Notes under the pieces: model-generated
What the model saw: only the letters and a program-made list of their open reading frames with translations
Database searches by the model: none
Told to the model about the DNA's origin: nothing
Source: Hyperoodon ampullatus
Taxonomy: Eukaryota; Chordata; Mammalia; Artiodactyla; Ziphiidae
Direction: 5' to 3'
DNA length: 64,000 nucleotides
Assembly (NCBI GenBank): GCA_949752795.1
Contig: OX457056.1
Span: 176,290,428 to 176,354,427, forward strand
Program-made: the position numbers and the translations under genes
Shown: positions 48,266 to 60,232 of the stretch, in pieces
Numbering within the stretch: the first letter of the stretch is position 1
How the letters are laid out: each line of letters begins with the position of its first letter

Positions 48266-50195
48266 AATTAATAATATGTTTTTATCAGTTTCCTAGTATA
48301 TGATATTCCAAAACAGTACCTTAGAAAATCAGGCTTAAATATATTTTTTAAATTAAGTAGTAAAGTATAAAAGAAGAAAGTATTCCTTATTCTTGAAAAT
48401 GCAGAACAAAAGAAGTATTTGTCCTAATTTTGAAGAGAAAACTCCCTTTTTAGCAAAAGTCCTTTTTGGGTTGGTGCTTAAAGGAATGTTCCTACCTCTA
48501 TGTTCTGATCCTTTTTGAAACAGGGGCTGCTGATACCTGTATATTCCCAGAAGGAGTCAAAGCTTATTTTTCTTTTCAAATGATCAATAAAGATTTTAGC
48601 ACCTATTTTGTGCCCTGCACTGTATTTAATGTGAGTCATGCAAATGATGTTTAAAAAAAAACTCAAGGCATTTATAAATCAACTAAGAAAAAGCTGTAAC
48701 TATTTAAATACAGCAGATATAAAAGAACAAATAAGAACAACAGCATTCAAGGAGTGCTTCCTATTTATGAAGACTTCTTAAATACCATATATACCCAAAT
48801 ATAAGATTAGGCATTTTCCCAAAATTCTCCCAAAAAGAGGGATATTCAAGTATCTTCAAAGGCTCTCATATTACAGGACATTCTCTAATTATTTTATTTA
48901 AACAATTAAGTAATGCTTGGGGAAGACTCATTAGCCTAAAATGACCTCAGCCTATGTTTTTTTTTTTTTTTTATGCTTTTTTGAGATGCTCTCAGAGGTC
49001 ACTTGACAGAATCAGTTACAGAGGAGGCAGAGATTTAATAAAGATTTTGTCATTGTTCCTGGAGTGAGACCCCACAATGCAAATGTTTAATATCACTGTA
49101 ACAAGCATTTAAAAAAGAACTACCTAAATGAGTATAATGCATATTTATTTAACATTTACTTTATTTCCGGTGGGTATTCGATGCTACTATAGTAAAAAAA
49201 AAAAATGGTTTCAGAAGGCAAGCTCACTTTCCACCATAATGATAGTGACTAAGAGAGCACTTTATAAACATTCCCCAAAATATCATCATACTCGATTTTA
49301 CTACTACAGTAAAAGAATGAATATGGCCAAAATTTGGGAGAAATGAACCAGTATTTATTTTAATGCACATAAACTGTAATCAACCTATTGGTTTTTGGAG
49401 GGGGTAGGGGTTGCTGTTTGGTTTTGTTTTGGTTTTTTTTAGAAACTTGTTCTTTACAGCCAGTTTAATTGGGGAAAATAATCCTAAAACTATTTCTAAT
49501 GCATATATTACTAGCAGGGTCACAAAATCAGTTAGCAATGGAGTCCTACTTCCTAAAAAACAAGCATTCGACAAACATTGTAAAGATGATTCCATTCCCC
49601 TTTACAATTTTTTTTTGGCTCTTTTCCCAACGCTATGTAACCCTTTTAGCCTGACATCACGAAAAGAAAGAAGTAAATAATTTCATTAGCACTGCTGCAC
49701 GGGCCTCAGAGTGTGTCCCCAACTTCAGAGGCTACGTCACTTTCTAGCTCGGATGACAAATTTTAATCCAGAAAATGTTTAGCAATCCATTAAAGTGCAA
49801 TAAGATCCAAAATAAAACTTTACGTTTGATTTACTAATTAAACTGTTCTCTTGACATCGTCAACAGAGCAGGTTTTAAATGATGCAAAGATCTTAACTTT
49901 CAACTAAGTTTGAAAGCTTTCTTGCCTGCTTGTGACAGAACAGAATGGAAAGCAACTACCCTATTTAGATTACTAACTCACATGATCCTACCTCTGCTAG
50001 CTCTGTCCCTATGCTAAGCAAGAGAGAGGGAGGGGGACTGCTGGTGGGAGGACTGTAAACTCGTCCCTTGGAGGATCCTTTATAAACTTCCAAAGTTGAA
50101 ACAATGAGTAGGCCAGACCCTGCCCCCTCACCTGTTCTTCTTTCTGTATAACATTTTTTATTTTTCTTTCTTGGTACTTCACAGTTTGAACAAGA
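48266..50195. other. Non-coding, mostly unique AT-rich stretch
   Basis: A possible L2 remnant lies near 48585-48640. A T-run is at 48957-48973. Nothing else. Confidence 0.4.
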
Positions 50196-50197
50196 TG

Positions 50198-50250
50198 ATG
50201 ATGGATCGATGGATCGATGGATGGACGGATGGAAGGAAGGAAGGACAGAC
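50198..50250. repeat. (GATG/GGAA)n microsatellite
   Basis: GATGGATCGATGGATCGATGG shifting to GGAAGGAAGGAAGGAC. It is followed at 50305-50332 by an AT-rich palindromic run. Confidence 0.9.
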
Positions 50251-50339
50251 AAATAGATGATAGATTGACGATATGTATACACATATGGAGACAGATACAA
50301 AAGAATTTATATATAATATATATTATATATATGTCATGT

Positions 50340-50600
50340 GATCTATGTCTCCTACTAAATTAAAGCTCCTTGAGGGTGGGGATAAGCACAGTAAATTGTA
50401 GGTACTCAATAAATTTGGTTGATTGAAAAAAAATCAACAACAAAAAAAAGAACAATCCTTGACAACTACTCCTTGACAAATTCCTTCTGCGCTTTCCTTC
50501 TGCCTGGAATGCCCCCTCTGCCTCATTCTCATCTACCTGAATTCTCCCCATTTTCCAAAGCCCAAAGCAAATGTCACTGCCTCTTTAAAATCTGTGATTC
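50340..50600 (+). repeat. L2 LINE, two adjacent pieces
   Basis: AAGCTCCTTGAGGGTGGGG...GTACTCAATAAATTTGG is the L2 terminus. After an A-rich join, CTGCCTGGAATGCCCCCTCTGCC and CCAAAGCAAATGTCACTGCCTC come from a more upstream part. Confidence 0.75.
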
Positions 50601-50802
50601 TTCCAGCCAAAAGGAAACTCCCCATCATCCAAATGACCACTGCACTGTTATCCACTGCTTTCTTAAAGCACTACCCATTTTCTAACCTTCTCTGCATAGA
50701 GGTGAGGTTCCACTTGAAACCCACACCCATGTTGAAGGCAGCAGGTTTTATCCATCTTTGATTTCCCTGTCACCCATCGGTTCGTCCACCTGAAGGCAGC
50801 CT

Positions 50803-51075
50803 AGCATGGTGGTTAATATTAAAACATGGGCTCGGAAGCCAGACATGATAGATACAGATCCTGACTGTACCACTTGCTGACTGTGTGACCTTGGTTGTCA
50901 CTTCACCTCTCTGTGCCTTGGCTCCCTCATTTGTAAAGAGTAATATGCAACACTGATAACAGTACCTATCTCTAGGGTTATTCTGATGACAAAATGAGTT
51001 GTTCTATGTAAAGCACTTTAAAAGGTTTCTGGAATGTTATAGTAAGTGTTCAATGCAAGAACTCTATTATTATCG
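50803..51075 (+). repeat. MIR SINE, nearly full length
   Basis: TAGCATGGTGGTTAATATTAAAACATGGGC, CCACTTGCTGACTGTGTGACC, CTCTGTGCCTTGGCTCCCTCA and TAGTAAGTGTTCAATGC. The best-preserved MIR here, including its tRNA-like head. Confidence 0.93.
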
Positions 51076-51084
51076 ACTCAATCT

Positions 51085-51290
51085 AATGTATTGAGACTAC
51101 TATGTGCCAGGCACACTGCTGGACTGCCACATCAGTAGGTACTCTATAAATATTTGAGGATTGATGGAGAAGACCTAACACTGACTCAGCTCTTTACTAG
51201 TCAAGAGCAAAGGTCTTCCCAGGTCCAAGGTCTCACTTAATCTTAACAACCATTCTAGGGGATGGATGTCATCATTCCTACTTTTATGCA
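51085..51290. repeat. L2 and MIR fragments
   Basis: ACTACTATGTGCCAGGCACACTGC (L2), then CACTTAATCTTAACAACCATTCTAGG with GGATGTCATCATTCC (reverse MIR). Confidence 0.6.
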
Positions 51291-54055
51291 GAAGCAAATG
51301 GAGTCCCTTCTGCTCTGAACTGCACAAACACATATTTGATGGGTGGAAAGTCTCTATACTGTTCACCTCACAAGCCCTCCAACTTCTAGAGATTTTTTTC
51401 CATCCCCTCCTGCAGCTCCCTCAACTTCACCAGAAGCATCCTTTTTAGCATCTGTTCAGCCTGACTCCTGTCATTAGATACATTCTTGTGTGTTTATAAT
51501 GCACCACTGATTTGTTTCAGACTAAATCGTGGGATCTAAAAATAAAGTGATGTTGAATATATTTCTTTGCATATTAACTTTAAAGAAATAGATTAATCTT
51601 TTAGAAATAATCAAAAATGAATGATCCACTCAGCATGTAGAAGTTACCAAAAAATAAAAAGTTAAAATTAAAATTACAACCCCTCAGATTCCCACTTTTC
51701 CTCCTTTATCCTTTCTGAATTTATTAATTTAAGTATATACTTCATAATTTTTCATTTTAAAAATTAAGAGGTCTAGTGAGCCTACAGTAAACCAATCATC
51801 TTCTTCCCTGGGGACACTTAAATGAAGGCAGGATTCATTTACTCTCCAAGTCAAATTCCCATTTTCAAAAATGACACTGTAGAATTGTCCTCATCATCCT
51901 AAGAGATGGAACAAATAAGAATAAATGAAGGGACACATATAACGGTATAAAAGTTTTCTGAAATTTCAGACATTTTCCAACACATCTCTCTGTCTACTAC
52001 GGGCCAGGCATGATGAGGGATCTTGAACTGAAGAAGGCACTGTTCCTTCCCACAGGGAGCTTCCTAAGTGATAGGGGAGGTGAAACTCACACATTAACGA
52101 TGACAACTCAGGATGGAAAGGATTATGGGAAAGACAGTGGTGGGAGTGGGACAGAGAAATGAATTCTTGCTGATGTAAAAATACGACTCATCTATTTGAT
52201 AAATTATTTAAAATGTTTCCCCCTTCAACACACACTCACACACACCCATTTTGACAATATACTTCTTTTCTTTCTTTGCAACCTGAAAACACTCTCACTC
52301 ATGAGCCCTTGGGTGTTTATCTTAAGCCACCAACCAGCCTTGGTGGCATCATTTTTGTCAATTTGATGTTTTCTTATTACTCAGAAAGGTTACATCAGCA
52401 AATAAATATACATTCTGGTTGCAACACTAAATAATGAGGCAACCTGCAGTTCATAAGATGCAGTCATTCCACGCCACATTTCATTTTGGAAGAGGGAGGG
52501 CTACAGTCGACTGTGAACAATTACCAAATCATCAATGGAATTCAATAAATGTTGTTTAAAAAAACAAATTATTTGTTACAATAACCAGCTACTACTGCCA
52601 CTTTGTATTTGGAGGTTTGTAAACTACTTCCATTTGAAATGTAATTGATTCCATTTTTATCATTTGTTCAAGTTTATGGGGTTGTTCTCATCCTAAGAGA
52701 TGATAACATCTATTTTCAGCAAATTATACATTATAATTCCTCATTCAAAAGCTGTAACAGAAAACAAAATGCTAATTTATGCTGTAAACAAAACTACAGA
52801 ATCATAATCATTCATTGTTAACTTTAGGGACTGAACTGCTACTGGAAATAATAAATTGAAGCAAAATGTGGTAGGGGGTGATGGTTAAAGTCCTCTTTCT
52901 TTTTGTTTGTGCTTTTTTGGCTTGTTTGGTTTCGTTGTTACACAACTAACACACTTTCTAATACGCTTTCAGGCAAGAGATTACATGGATTTTTTGTCTT
53001 CTCCCAGATATAAGCCAGACGTTCTTTGCCCTATAGCTATTACCTGCAGCTGGATATTTCATATCTACAGGAAGATGTGCTCACAAAGCAATCAGAAGCG
53101 CACCAAATCAGAAGCGCACCCTAAAAAGGGGCAGTGTATTAGAACCGCACGCCTGCTTCTACGTATGTCATTAAGCTTCCACACCCACATTGCCCTTTAC
53201 CCCAGCGATCGCCCCCCTTCTCCGTGCCTCTCCCATATAAGCATCCCTCTGCAGCACCTTCTTGTCAAGGTGAGCCTTGGCAAGCTTCCCCTCTGTGTCA
53301 GGGAATACATGGAATAAACAAACAAACAGAAGTCCGGATGTGGTTCCATATCCCAGACACTCTGCTTTCCTTAAGTAACTATCTTCAAGTGAAAAGACAG
53401 TAACAGCACCTAACGGTACTTTCTCTTCTCCTTTTTTTAAAAAAAATATAATCCAAAAGAAAGAAAGATGTTGATATAATTATGTCAAAAATCTGAATTC
53501 TTTGAAGGGACCAAAAAGTCACACTGCCGTCTTCAGTAAATCACTTTTCTGCTGCCCTTTCATTTAATGCCGTCTGCTGTCCACATTTACCTCTCCAGTG
53601 GCAAAGTGTGATCATTGATTTCCTATGGTCTCTCTCTCTCTGGAAGGAAGTTCTGCTTCCTTGATGATGACTACAAAGGGTAGGTGACCCCATTCTCATT
53701 CCAATGCAAACCCAGCACTTTTACTTTTCCACTAGGGCCGCAGGAACGTGCAACTAGACAGAGACTCTTTGCCCTCTTCGCTGAGACTGTCTTGCTGTAA
53801 CTACTGACATTTAATGTTTTCCCTCCCCTTCCCACAACTATATTTTAGAAGAACACGATACAAGGGATGAACCACTAAAAGGCATTAGTTCATGATGGAC
53901 ATAAATGTTAGGTGCGTGATTTGGTACAGAAGACACATGCTATAATGTCACCATGACAAGAAAGGTAAATCTCAGTCTAAATCACAAACACAGCTATATA
54001 CAGAACAAACCCAAAATGATATAAGCTTGCTTATAAAAGGAGAGTGAGTTATGCC
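51291..54055. other. Non-coding, mostly unique AT-rich stretch
   Basis: A weak L2 piece lies at 51990-52060 (CTACTACGGGCCAGGCATG). A 16-base tandem duplication lies at 53090-53120. The 136-residue frame at 52907-53317 has no splice or start support and ordinary AT-rich composition. Confidence 0.4.
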
Positions 54056-54059
54056 TCAA

Positions 54060-54120
54060 ATATATATATATATACACACATACACATACCTATACATGAT
54101 ATATATATATATATATACAT
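54060..54120. repeat. (AT)n/(AC)n microsatellite
   Basis: TATATATATATA, then ACACACATACACATACC, then GATATATATATATATATA. Confidence 0.92.
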
Positions 54121-54594
54121 AAGCTACAGTTTTGGTGCATCTGAATGATTATTTATAAAAATTATTCTATTCGTGTATCTTAAAATTACATTCCTTCTGT
54201 ACAGTGTTATCTTCCTGATGCCCACATACATTTGGAATGAGCCCCCCGCTAAATCTTAATTATCTGATGTTGGGAGCTGGCAATCTGAAGACCCTCTCTA
54301 TCTCTCAACCTGGATGAACCGAAAAGAATGGTAAACTCGAACATTTAGTCCATCACCAAGAAACAAAAAAAAAGCATCAGGTAGTTATGGCTGATTTCAC
54401 CAAAACAAAAGACTTCAACTCATTCCCAAACAGAATTATACCTGGTTATATAAATAACCAGGAAAAAAAAAATGAGCAAACTTGGACAAGCAAAGGATTT
54501 ATTCATTATTTCATGAAGCTGGCAAATGAATGACAGCATAACAAACTTGCTAGAAACGTACCTGTGGCCACACAGCATTTTTCTGTTGTACTGG

Positions 54595-54845
54595 AGAGCA
54601 AGTCTAGTGTGGAGAAAGAGTAAGTGGGACTCTGGGCTCTGAAACCAGACTGCCTGGAGGATGTCCCAGTTTGGCCCCTAATTAGCACTGAGGTATGAGG
54701 CAAGGTACTTACCCCTCTGTGCCTTATTTTCTTCATCTATAAAATGGGAACAATAATAAAGGTATCTAACTCATATGTTGTGGAGATTAAAGGAGTCACA
54801 TACTTTTAATTTGGAACAGCATTAATAAATGGTAGCTATTGTCAC
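54595..54845 (+). repeat. MIR SINE
   Basis: GGGCTCTGAAACCAGACTGCCTGG, CTCTGTGCCTTATTTTCTTCATC, TATAAAATGGGAACAATAATAAAGG and AATAAATGGTAGCTATTG. Confidence 0.93.
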
Positions 54846-57790
54846 TGTACTTTGGTTCCCAAGTTTTAGGGTAACAGCACTTTATACAGAAAAGGGAACA
54901 AGACTTTCAAGCTTGTACCTTAAAGAAGCTACCCTTGCTGGAAGATCCACAACAAACCCAAGTTATTACAAGTCTCTTACTTTTCCGTCTACCTAGGAGA
55001 AACCCAATGTTGGAAAAACTGGGATAAGGTGAGCTGGATTTAGAGGTAGATTTCTAAAATGTATTTGAAGTAAATATATAGAAATGCACCTAAAAACTAC
55101 ATACACTCATCTTCAGGGAAATTAAAATGTTTTTAAACAAAGAAGCCCAGTTTATATTTTTCCAGCTTTAAGATACTGGCTTCCTAACAACCTTGTAAAT
55201 GGAGGACAGTCCCAAGTCTTGGCTCATTTCCGTGGATCCAAGCAGTGTTACCACTTTAAGAATTATGAAATACCCAGAAAAGAGGGGGGAAAAATATTGA
55301 ATTCTTTACGGTACTTGGACTGGATGGAAAAGAAGTGCTCCTCAGCGGACTGTTTCTGCTTTGACTATCTATATTCATGGAAGGAGTGCCAAGCCCTACC
55401 CCTCACCTCCCCAAAAACAGGCAGTCAGCACAAGCGTTCAACAACTTACCCAAATCCATTAATGATTCTGCACTGAAACGTCTAGCCTGCTTGAAAAGAT
55501 AGAGTGAGTACAAAGAATTATAGGTCTTGGCTAACAAAAGTCCAGGGCTGAATTCAAAACAGTCACTGTCTACTCTGAGAAGAGAGTGTGTGTCCTTATA
55601 AGGATGCCATTTTCCGTTTTGAGTCTGGCAAATTTGAGGGAGTGGCAGGGGGAGGGGGTTAGGAAAGAAAAAAAGTTAAAGGCAGAGTACAGTCTGCTGG
55701 TGATGCCTTTATCACGAACTCAGGTTTAAGCTACCCAGTAACCAAAGAACCGGTCAATTGGGTGAATAAAGTCAGATAGCTGGCCTTGTGGACACCCAAG
55801 CAGTCAGCTAATTGGCTTCATTTTTCACTTTCAGTTGATTGCTTCAATATCATACAGACCTGGCCTGCTTCAATTTGGGCTTACAGAGGGACAGCTAAGA
55901 AGGTGACCCAGGTCTCAGCTGCAAGCAGTAATGACCAGTGCACAGTCAGTTTCCTGATGGAGACAGAAAGCTTCAACAACTATAGGAGAGAGTCGCAGGT
56001 TGAAAAAGCACAACATAAAAAGATAGAGTTGGGTTCTGGAAGCTTGCACTACTGCCATCCCTAGGCGTGAAACTGTAAATTAAAGAATGGTCTGTTGTCT
56101 GCTGCGCTGAGCCAAATCAGAGACATTTCGTATACGCACTTTAATTGGGGTTTTCATTCTAATTGAAGAAATAAATTCCACCTAAGCAGATGCTCCCCGC
56201 CCCACTCTCACTATGGTATGTTTTGCACATTGGCAAGTGGGTGCAAAATTTCTGCAACATGGTCCCTTCAGATATAAGATGGAATTTCCCAGTTTTTAAA
56301 TGGTAACATATTCGGCTCTAATACACACTGGGCTCTCTCCAAAAAAGTCACCCTAATCCATCCTCCCCCTGCTTTAATAATAAAATTTCACAGAATAACT
56401 AAAAACCTTCCAGTCAGCCATGATTCGTGTTTGGGTTTTTTGGGTCTGTTTTTGTGTTTAGTAAGGAATAAAGGCACCAGTCGTTTCCAAATTTCCAGGT
56501 CTCTATATAAAGAACCCCCATTTTCATTAGTTTTTTCACTTGCTTGTTTATCACCAGAGGTGTCATAATCATGTTTCTTGTGAAAATGAAAGTAATCAAA
56601 ATGCCTTGTGATTCCAGGAAAAGAGCTTCTTAGGGAGACATGCCTGCGTTCTATTGATGTTGTAAAAAGGCTTCTTTTACATGGTATTAGATGTTGAGAG
56701 CATATCATATTGATCTAGAAATAAAAAGGTTGTTTGTTTTTTTTTTTGTACAGGGAACCCTTACCTTCATAAGCACTTTCTAACACTAGGAATAGGATTT
56801 TATTTTTAATTGAGGTGGAGTAAACAAATTATATTTGAAGAGCATTGCTATTTTTAGGGAATGGAAGATTTGTAAGCCTTTTGGCAGCGATTCAGGTAAA
56901 AATCATGAATAAGTTTCACTCTTTCAAATTTGGCCCAGGCCTCCCCCTAGCAGCCCTGCCCAGAGTCCAAGATGAGAGTTAGGGTTGCCTTTGTTTAATT
57001 AATGCTTTTTCTCCGAAGGAACAGTTAGGAGCAGGTTTCTTAGTCATTTAACCACGCTCAAATGCTGAAAATGCAAACTGGCGATCACTAAGAACCTAGG
57101 TCCTTATACCTATATATTCTTCATCCCTGAAAATGGTGATAAGGCCGCGATGGAAGCCGCAAGTCCTGGTAAGACTCACTGCCCGGCTGCATCTACCACC
57201 AGAGACTAAAGCCTCGGTAGCACTTTGAGGGCACCTTTCTCTAATGATGTACATCTCTCATTTGTTTCTGTACTTTATCTTAAAGTTCATACCGCACCAG
57301 TGGAAGAAGAAATCAATATTTCAAATAATCTCCCTTTCCCCACCATACAATGCCACTGCACTAAGAGTAGCACGCCACCCAGTACCGGCCTGTGAGCTAA
57401 TCATCCTCCACAGAGCAGCGCCAGCTGCTTTGTCAGAAATTCTTTCCGATTTTCTTAGCAACATGAGTCTCCCTTTCTAGAAGAAAGATCTTGCCTTTTG
57501 GGAAAACGCTTTTCCAAATCAAGTTAAACTAACTTTACCCGAAGAAACCGATAGTTTTCCTCTTTTTAAAACGCCACCCCCGCCCCTTCTCTGGTTCTCT
57601 CCTTCCTTTACTCCAATCCTGCCCGCACCCCTCCCTCTCGCCCACCTCCTTCGGTTTCCAAGGAGTTTGCACGTGATTGCCAGTCTTGCAAAATCGGGCC
57701 GTAGCCCTTCGCTTTTAAAGGCTCTCGAACGACTTGCTTCCTATCTCGTTAAAAGATGTTGCCAGACCTCCCATCGCTGTAAAGCTGTAT
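54846..57790. other. Non-coding stretch leading into the CpG island
   Basis: Repeat-poor. Composition becomes more GC-rich after 57.5 kb. No exon recognised on either strand. Confidence 0.45.
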
Positions 57791-58060
57791 CGCTGAGAGC
57801 TGGTGTAAACCCAAATCTCCTTTCTCTCTCCCTTGGGAGGTAAACAAAGTGCTGGAGTTTCGCGGCCCAGAGGTGCAGGTCGGAGGTACGCGCCTGAAAA
57901 CTTATCCTAACGCCTCTGACTCCCGGACTCGGGGTCGCGGCGCTGCCAAGGAATCCCTAATCCCGCCCCGGCTTGTGCGGGGTGAGTGGCTCAAGCCTTT
58001 CCTACACCTCTCTGTCCTCAAAGACCAGCTGGGGTTGGTTTCTGACTCATCGACAATCTC

Positions 58061-58101
58061 ACACACACACGCGCACACACACACACACACGCGCGCGCGC
58101 A
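58061..58101. repeat. (CA)n/(CG)n alternating tract
   Basis: CACACA interrupted by CGCG, then a pure GCGCGCGCGC run, all strictly alternating pyrimidine-purine. Such tracts are prone to left-handed (Z) DNA. It lies inside the CpG island about 2.1 kb downstream of the minus-strand exon. Confidence 0.9.
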
Positions 58102-59085
58102 GGCGCGCGGACACCCGCTCCTGGAGAGCTGGAGTTTGCCGAGCCAGAGGGATTGTTGGCTCTCGGCAATCCGGAGCCGGCGCCGGGAGGCACGGAGAGC
58201 ACCCGAGGCAGGGTGGTCTGGAGAAAGCCCCCAGCGCCTGCCTCGGGTAGCCGAAGTACCCCTCGAGTTCCCCAATCCCAGCGCCCGCCCGACCCCCTCG
58301 GCAGTTCCTGCAAGTTTCTACTCCCAGCGGGGCCTCCCGTTTCTCGGCTGCCTTGCCTGAACCCCCAGCTCAAGCCGCCAACCCGCCCCCCGTCGTCCCC
58401 CCTCCCCCCCACCGCGGCCCCCGCCTTCCAGAGCTCCGCACCCGGCGAGCTGCCGGCACGCTTCCGGGGAGCGGCCCAGACGCCCCCACCAGCGGCGGCA
58501 GCCGGCCGGTCTGGCCGGAGCTCGCCGCCGTCTCCCGCTGATGCTGTCTCGGCGGCAGGAGCCTCTCCGAGTCTCCCGGGCCGCCCTGCTGTATTATTCA
58601 CTCGGATGGCCACGGCGCTTTCTGGAGAGCCCACGCCGGAGACGCGAGGTCTTCGCCCGGCGATTACTAGTTCGGCAGTCTCAGTTTCTTGGAAACTGGG
58701 GGTGTTGCGAGGGCGGCGGAGCGCATTTTTCTGTTGTTTCGCTTTGGGGTTTTGGCTCTTTTGCCGGGAGCTCGCAGGAGCGCGCTGCGCCCCGGGCCCG
58801 GGAAGGAGCGCGCCAAAGCCGGCGAGTGCAGCGGGCAGCCCGGCTAACGGCCGAGGCAGGCGGGCTAGCTGGGGAGGAGAGACGCCGCGGCGGCTGGGCA
58901 AGCCGGGCAGAACAGAGCTCTTTTCCTAGACGCCCCCCAAACCCCCCCGGCCCGCTCCCCCCGCGGCGCTGGCTCCGCCGGGCCCGGGAATCCCCCGCGC
59001 CCCGGACCGCCCACCGAGTTGCTGCTGCCTTTCACCATTGCTCCTTCGCCTCGCCTCCCGCCAACTTTCCCCAGCCTGGACTCGC

Positions 59086-59088
59086 GCG

Positions 59089-59132
<44 letters not shown>
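59086..59132. repeat. (CA)n microsatellite with CGCGCG lead
   Basis: GCGCGCGTA is followed by about 20 CA dinucleotides. It creates spurious CVCVCV and THTHTH frames on the two strands. It is the longest pure CA tract in the island and likely polymorphic. Confidence 0.92.
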
Positions 59133-59135
<3 letters not shown>

Positions 59136-60124
59136 CCCTCCCTCGACTCCAGCTCCACTTCCCCGTGTAGTTTGGAGATGACAGATGCCTGTAGACTTTC
59201 ACCAAACAAGCGGTGGGGGCAGCAGACTACAACAGTTATTTAATTAAAAGGCATTTTTCCTCTTTCTCGCTCTGGCTCCCGGAATAGCTTCTGCACGCCT
59301 AGACCCTGAGCACATGCCTGTCTCTCCAGGTTACCAGTGGCCCACTAACACCCATCTCCTTCCACGCCCCCCCTTCCGGCGTCTACCCCCAGCTCCTCCG
59401 CGCCCCCCGAGTCACACCGACAAGCACACCTCGAGGCCGGCGGTGGGGAGCGTCGAGGGCACGATGCAGCCGGACTGCATTGCACTGTCATCAAAGTTAA
59501 GTGTGTGTGTTTGTGGGGTGCTTGTGCGCGCCGGGGGAGGCTCGGGGTCATGGGCACCGGAGCATCCACTCTTCCCCCCTCCTCCTCGGGGTCAGGGGAC
59601 GCCTCCACTTGAGACTGCAGCCATTTTAGGGAAAGAGGTGGCTCGGAGCCCGGGGGGGAGTGAAGGGGGAACAGCACGTCGCGGGGGACTCAGAGCTCCG
59701 CAGACCCTCGGCGCATCTGGAGGGAGGGCAGGCGCCAGGCGCACAGGGGCGCGGCGCCCGCGGCGACTTGGGGAAGGTTGCGCTCGAGTTCCCTGGTTTT
59801 GCCTGGAGTTGTTCGGGGTAACGTGCCGGCTCCTACCTCTCTCTCTCGGGTTCCCGCTGGGCTGGGAGGTTGGGGCGGGGGGTGGGGAGAAGTCTGGATG
59901 GTAGATTGGACAAGGGAGGGACGCAACAGACCCTGGAGACTGGAAAGCTAGTGCTGGGGGAAGGCGGACACCTCCTCTCGCCGGTTGGCACAGACCCAGA
60001 CGGTGCGACCCACTTGGCCCCCCCAGCCTCCCCACCCCCTCCCGAGCCTCTGCTTCCCCGCCGAGTGCCAAGTGAGCGCACGGCTGGGGGCACGGGGCGC
60101 GACGCCGACCGGCACCGAGCCACC

Positions 60125-60133
60125 GCTTACCTG
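60125..60133 (-). other. Splice donor site CAG|GTAAGC
   Basis: Read on the minus strand, the exon ends CCAACCAG and the intron begins GTAAGC. This matches the MAG|GTRAGT consensus at eight of nine positions. It falls exactly at a codon boundary of the open frame starting at 60217, which supports the exon call. The intron would extend toward lower coordinates. Confidence 0.7.
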
Positions 60134-60217
60134 GTTGGAAGGGGTTTCCCAGGAGGAGCCGTAGTTGTAAAAGAAGGAAGAGAAGAAGGTGTCTTCCGAC
60201 AGCCCGCAGCCCGCCAT
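60131..60217 (-). CDS. First coding exon of an unidentified protein-coding gene (partial, 29 codons)
   Basis: The ATG at 60217-60215 has A at -3 and G at +4, a strong Kozak context. It opens 29 codons reading MAGCGLSEDTFFSSFF... and ending ...SSWETPSNQ. The exon stops at a whole codon, CAG, followed by GTAAGC at 60130-60125, a close match to the splice donor consensus, so the intron is phase 0. No in-frame ATG lies upstream in the open stretch, and no ATG in any minus-strand frame was seen for about 300 bases upstream. The exon sits inside a CpG island, as many mammalian first exons do. The peptide is rich in Phe, Ser and Tyr and acidic near residues 8-9. It shows no signal peptide, membrane helix or domain that I can name. 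Later exons were not found in the window, so they would lie left of position 1 or be too short to recognise. The gene identity is unknown to me. That this is a real coding exon is inferred from start, donor, island and frame together. Confidence 0.72.
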
Positions 60218-60224
60218 GCTCTGG

Positions 60225-60232
60225 ATGCAAAT
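60225..60232. promoter_or_regulatory. Octamer motif ATGCAAAT next to the start codon
   Basis: ATGCAAAT on the plus strand (ATTTGCAT on the minus) is a perfect POU-factor octamer, 7 bases upstream of the minus-strand ATG codon. An octamer in this position could be regulatory, or simply part of the T-rich leader. There is no further evidence. Confidence 0.3.

Noticed and set aside
52907..53317. A 136-residue plus-strand frame
   Set aside because: No splice sites, no recognisable domain, and it spans a local tandem duplication. This is within chance length for a window of this size.
57973..58929. A 318-residue plus-strand open frame in the CpG island, with a 280-residue frame opposite
   Set aside because: Pro/Ala/Arg/Gly-rich translation on both strands at once is what GC-rich DNA produces. 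The plus frame runs through a CA microsatellite and shows no domain or exon structure.
58541..59170. A 209-residue plus-strand frame ending in a His/Thr run
   Set aside because: It reads through the (CA)n microsatellite, and its length is explained by composition.
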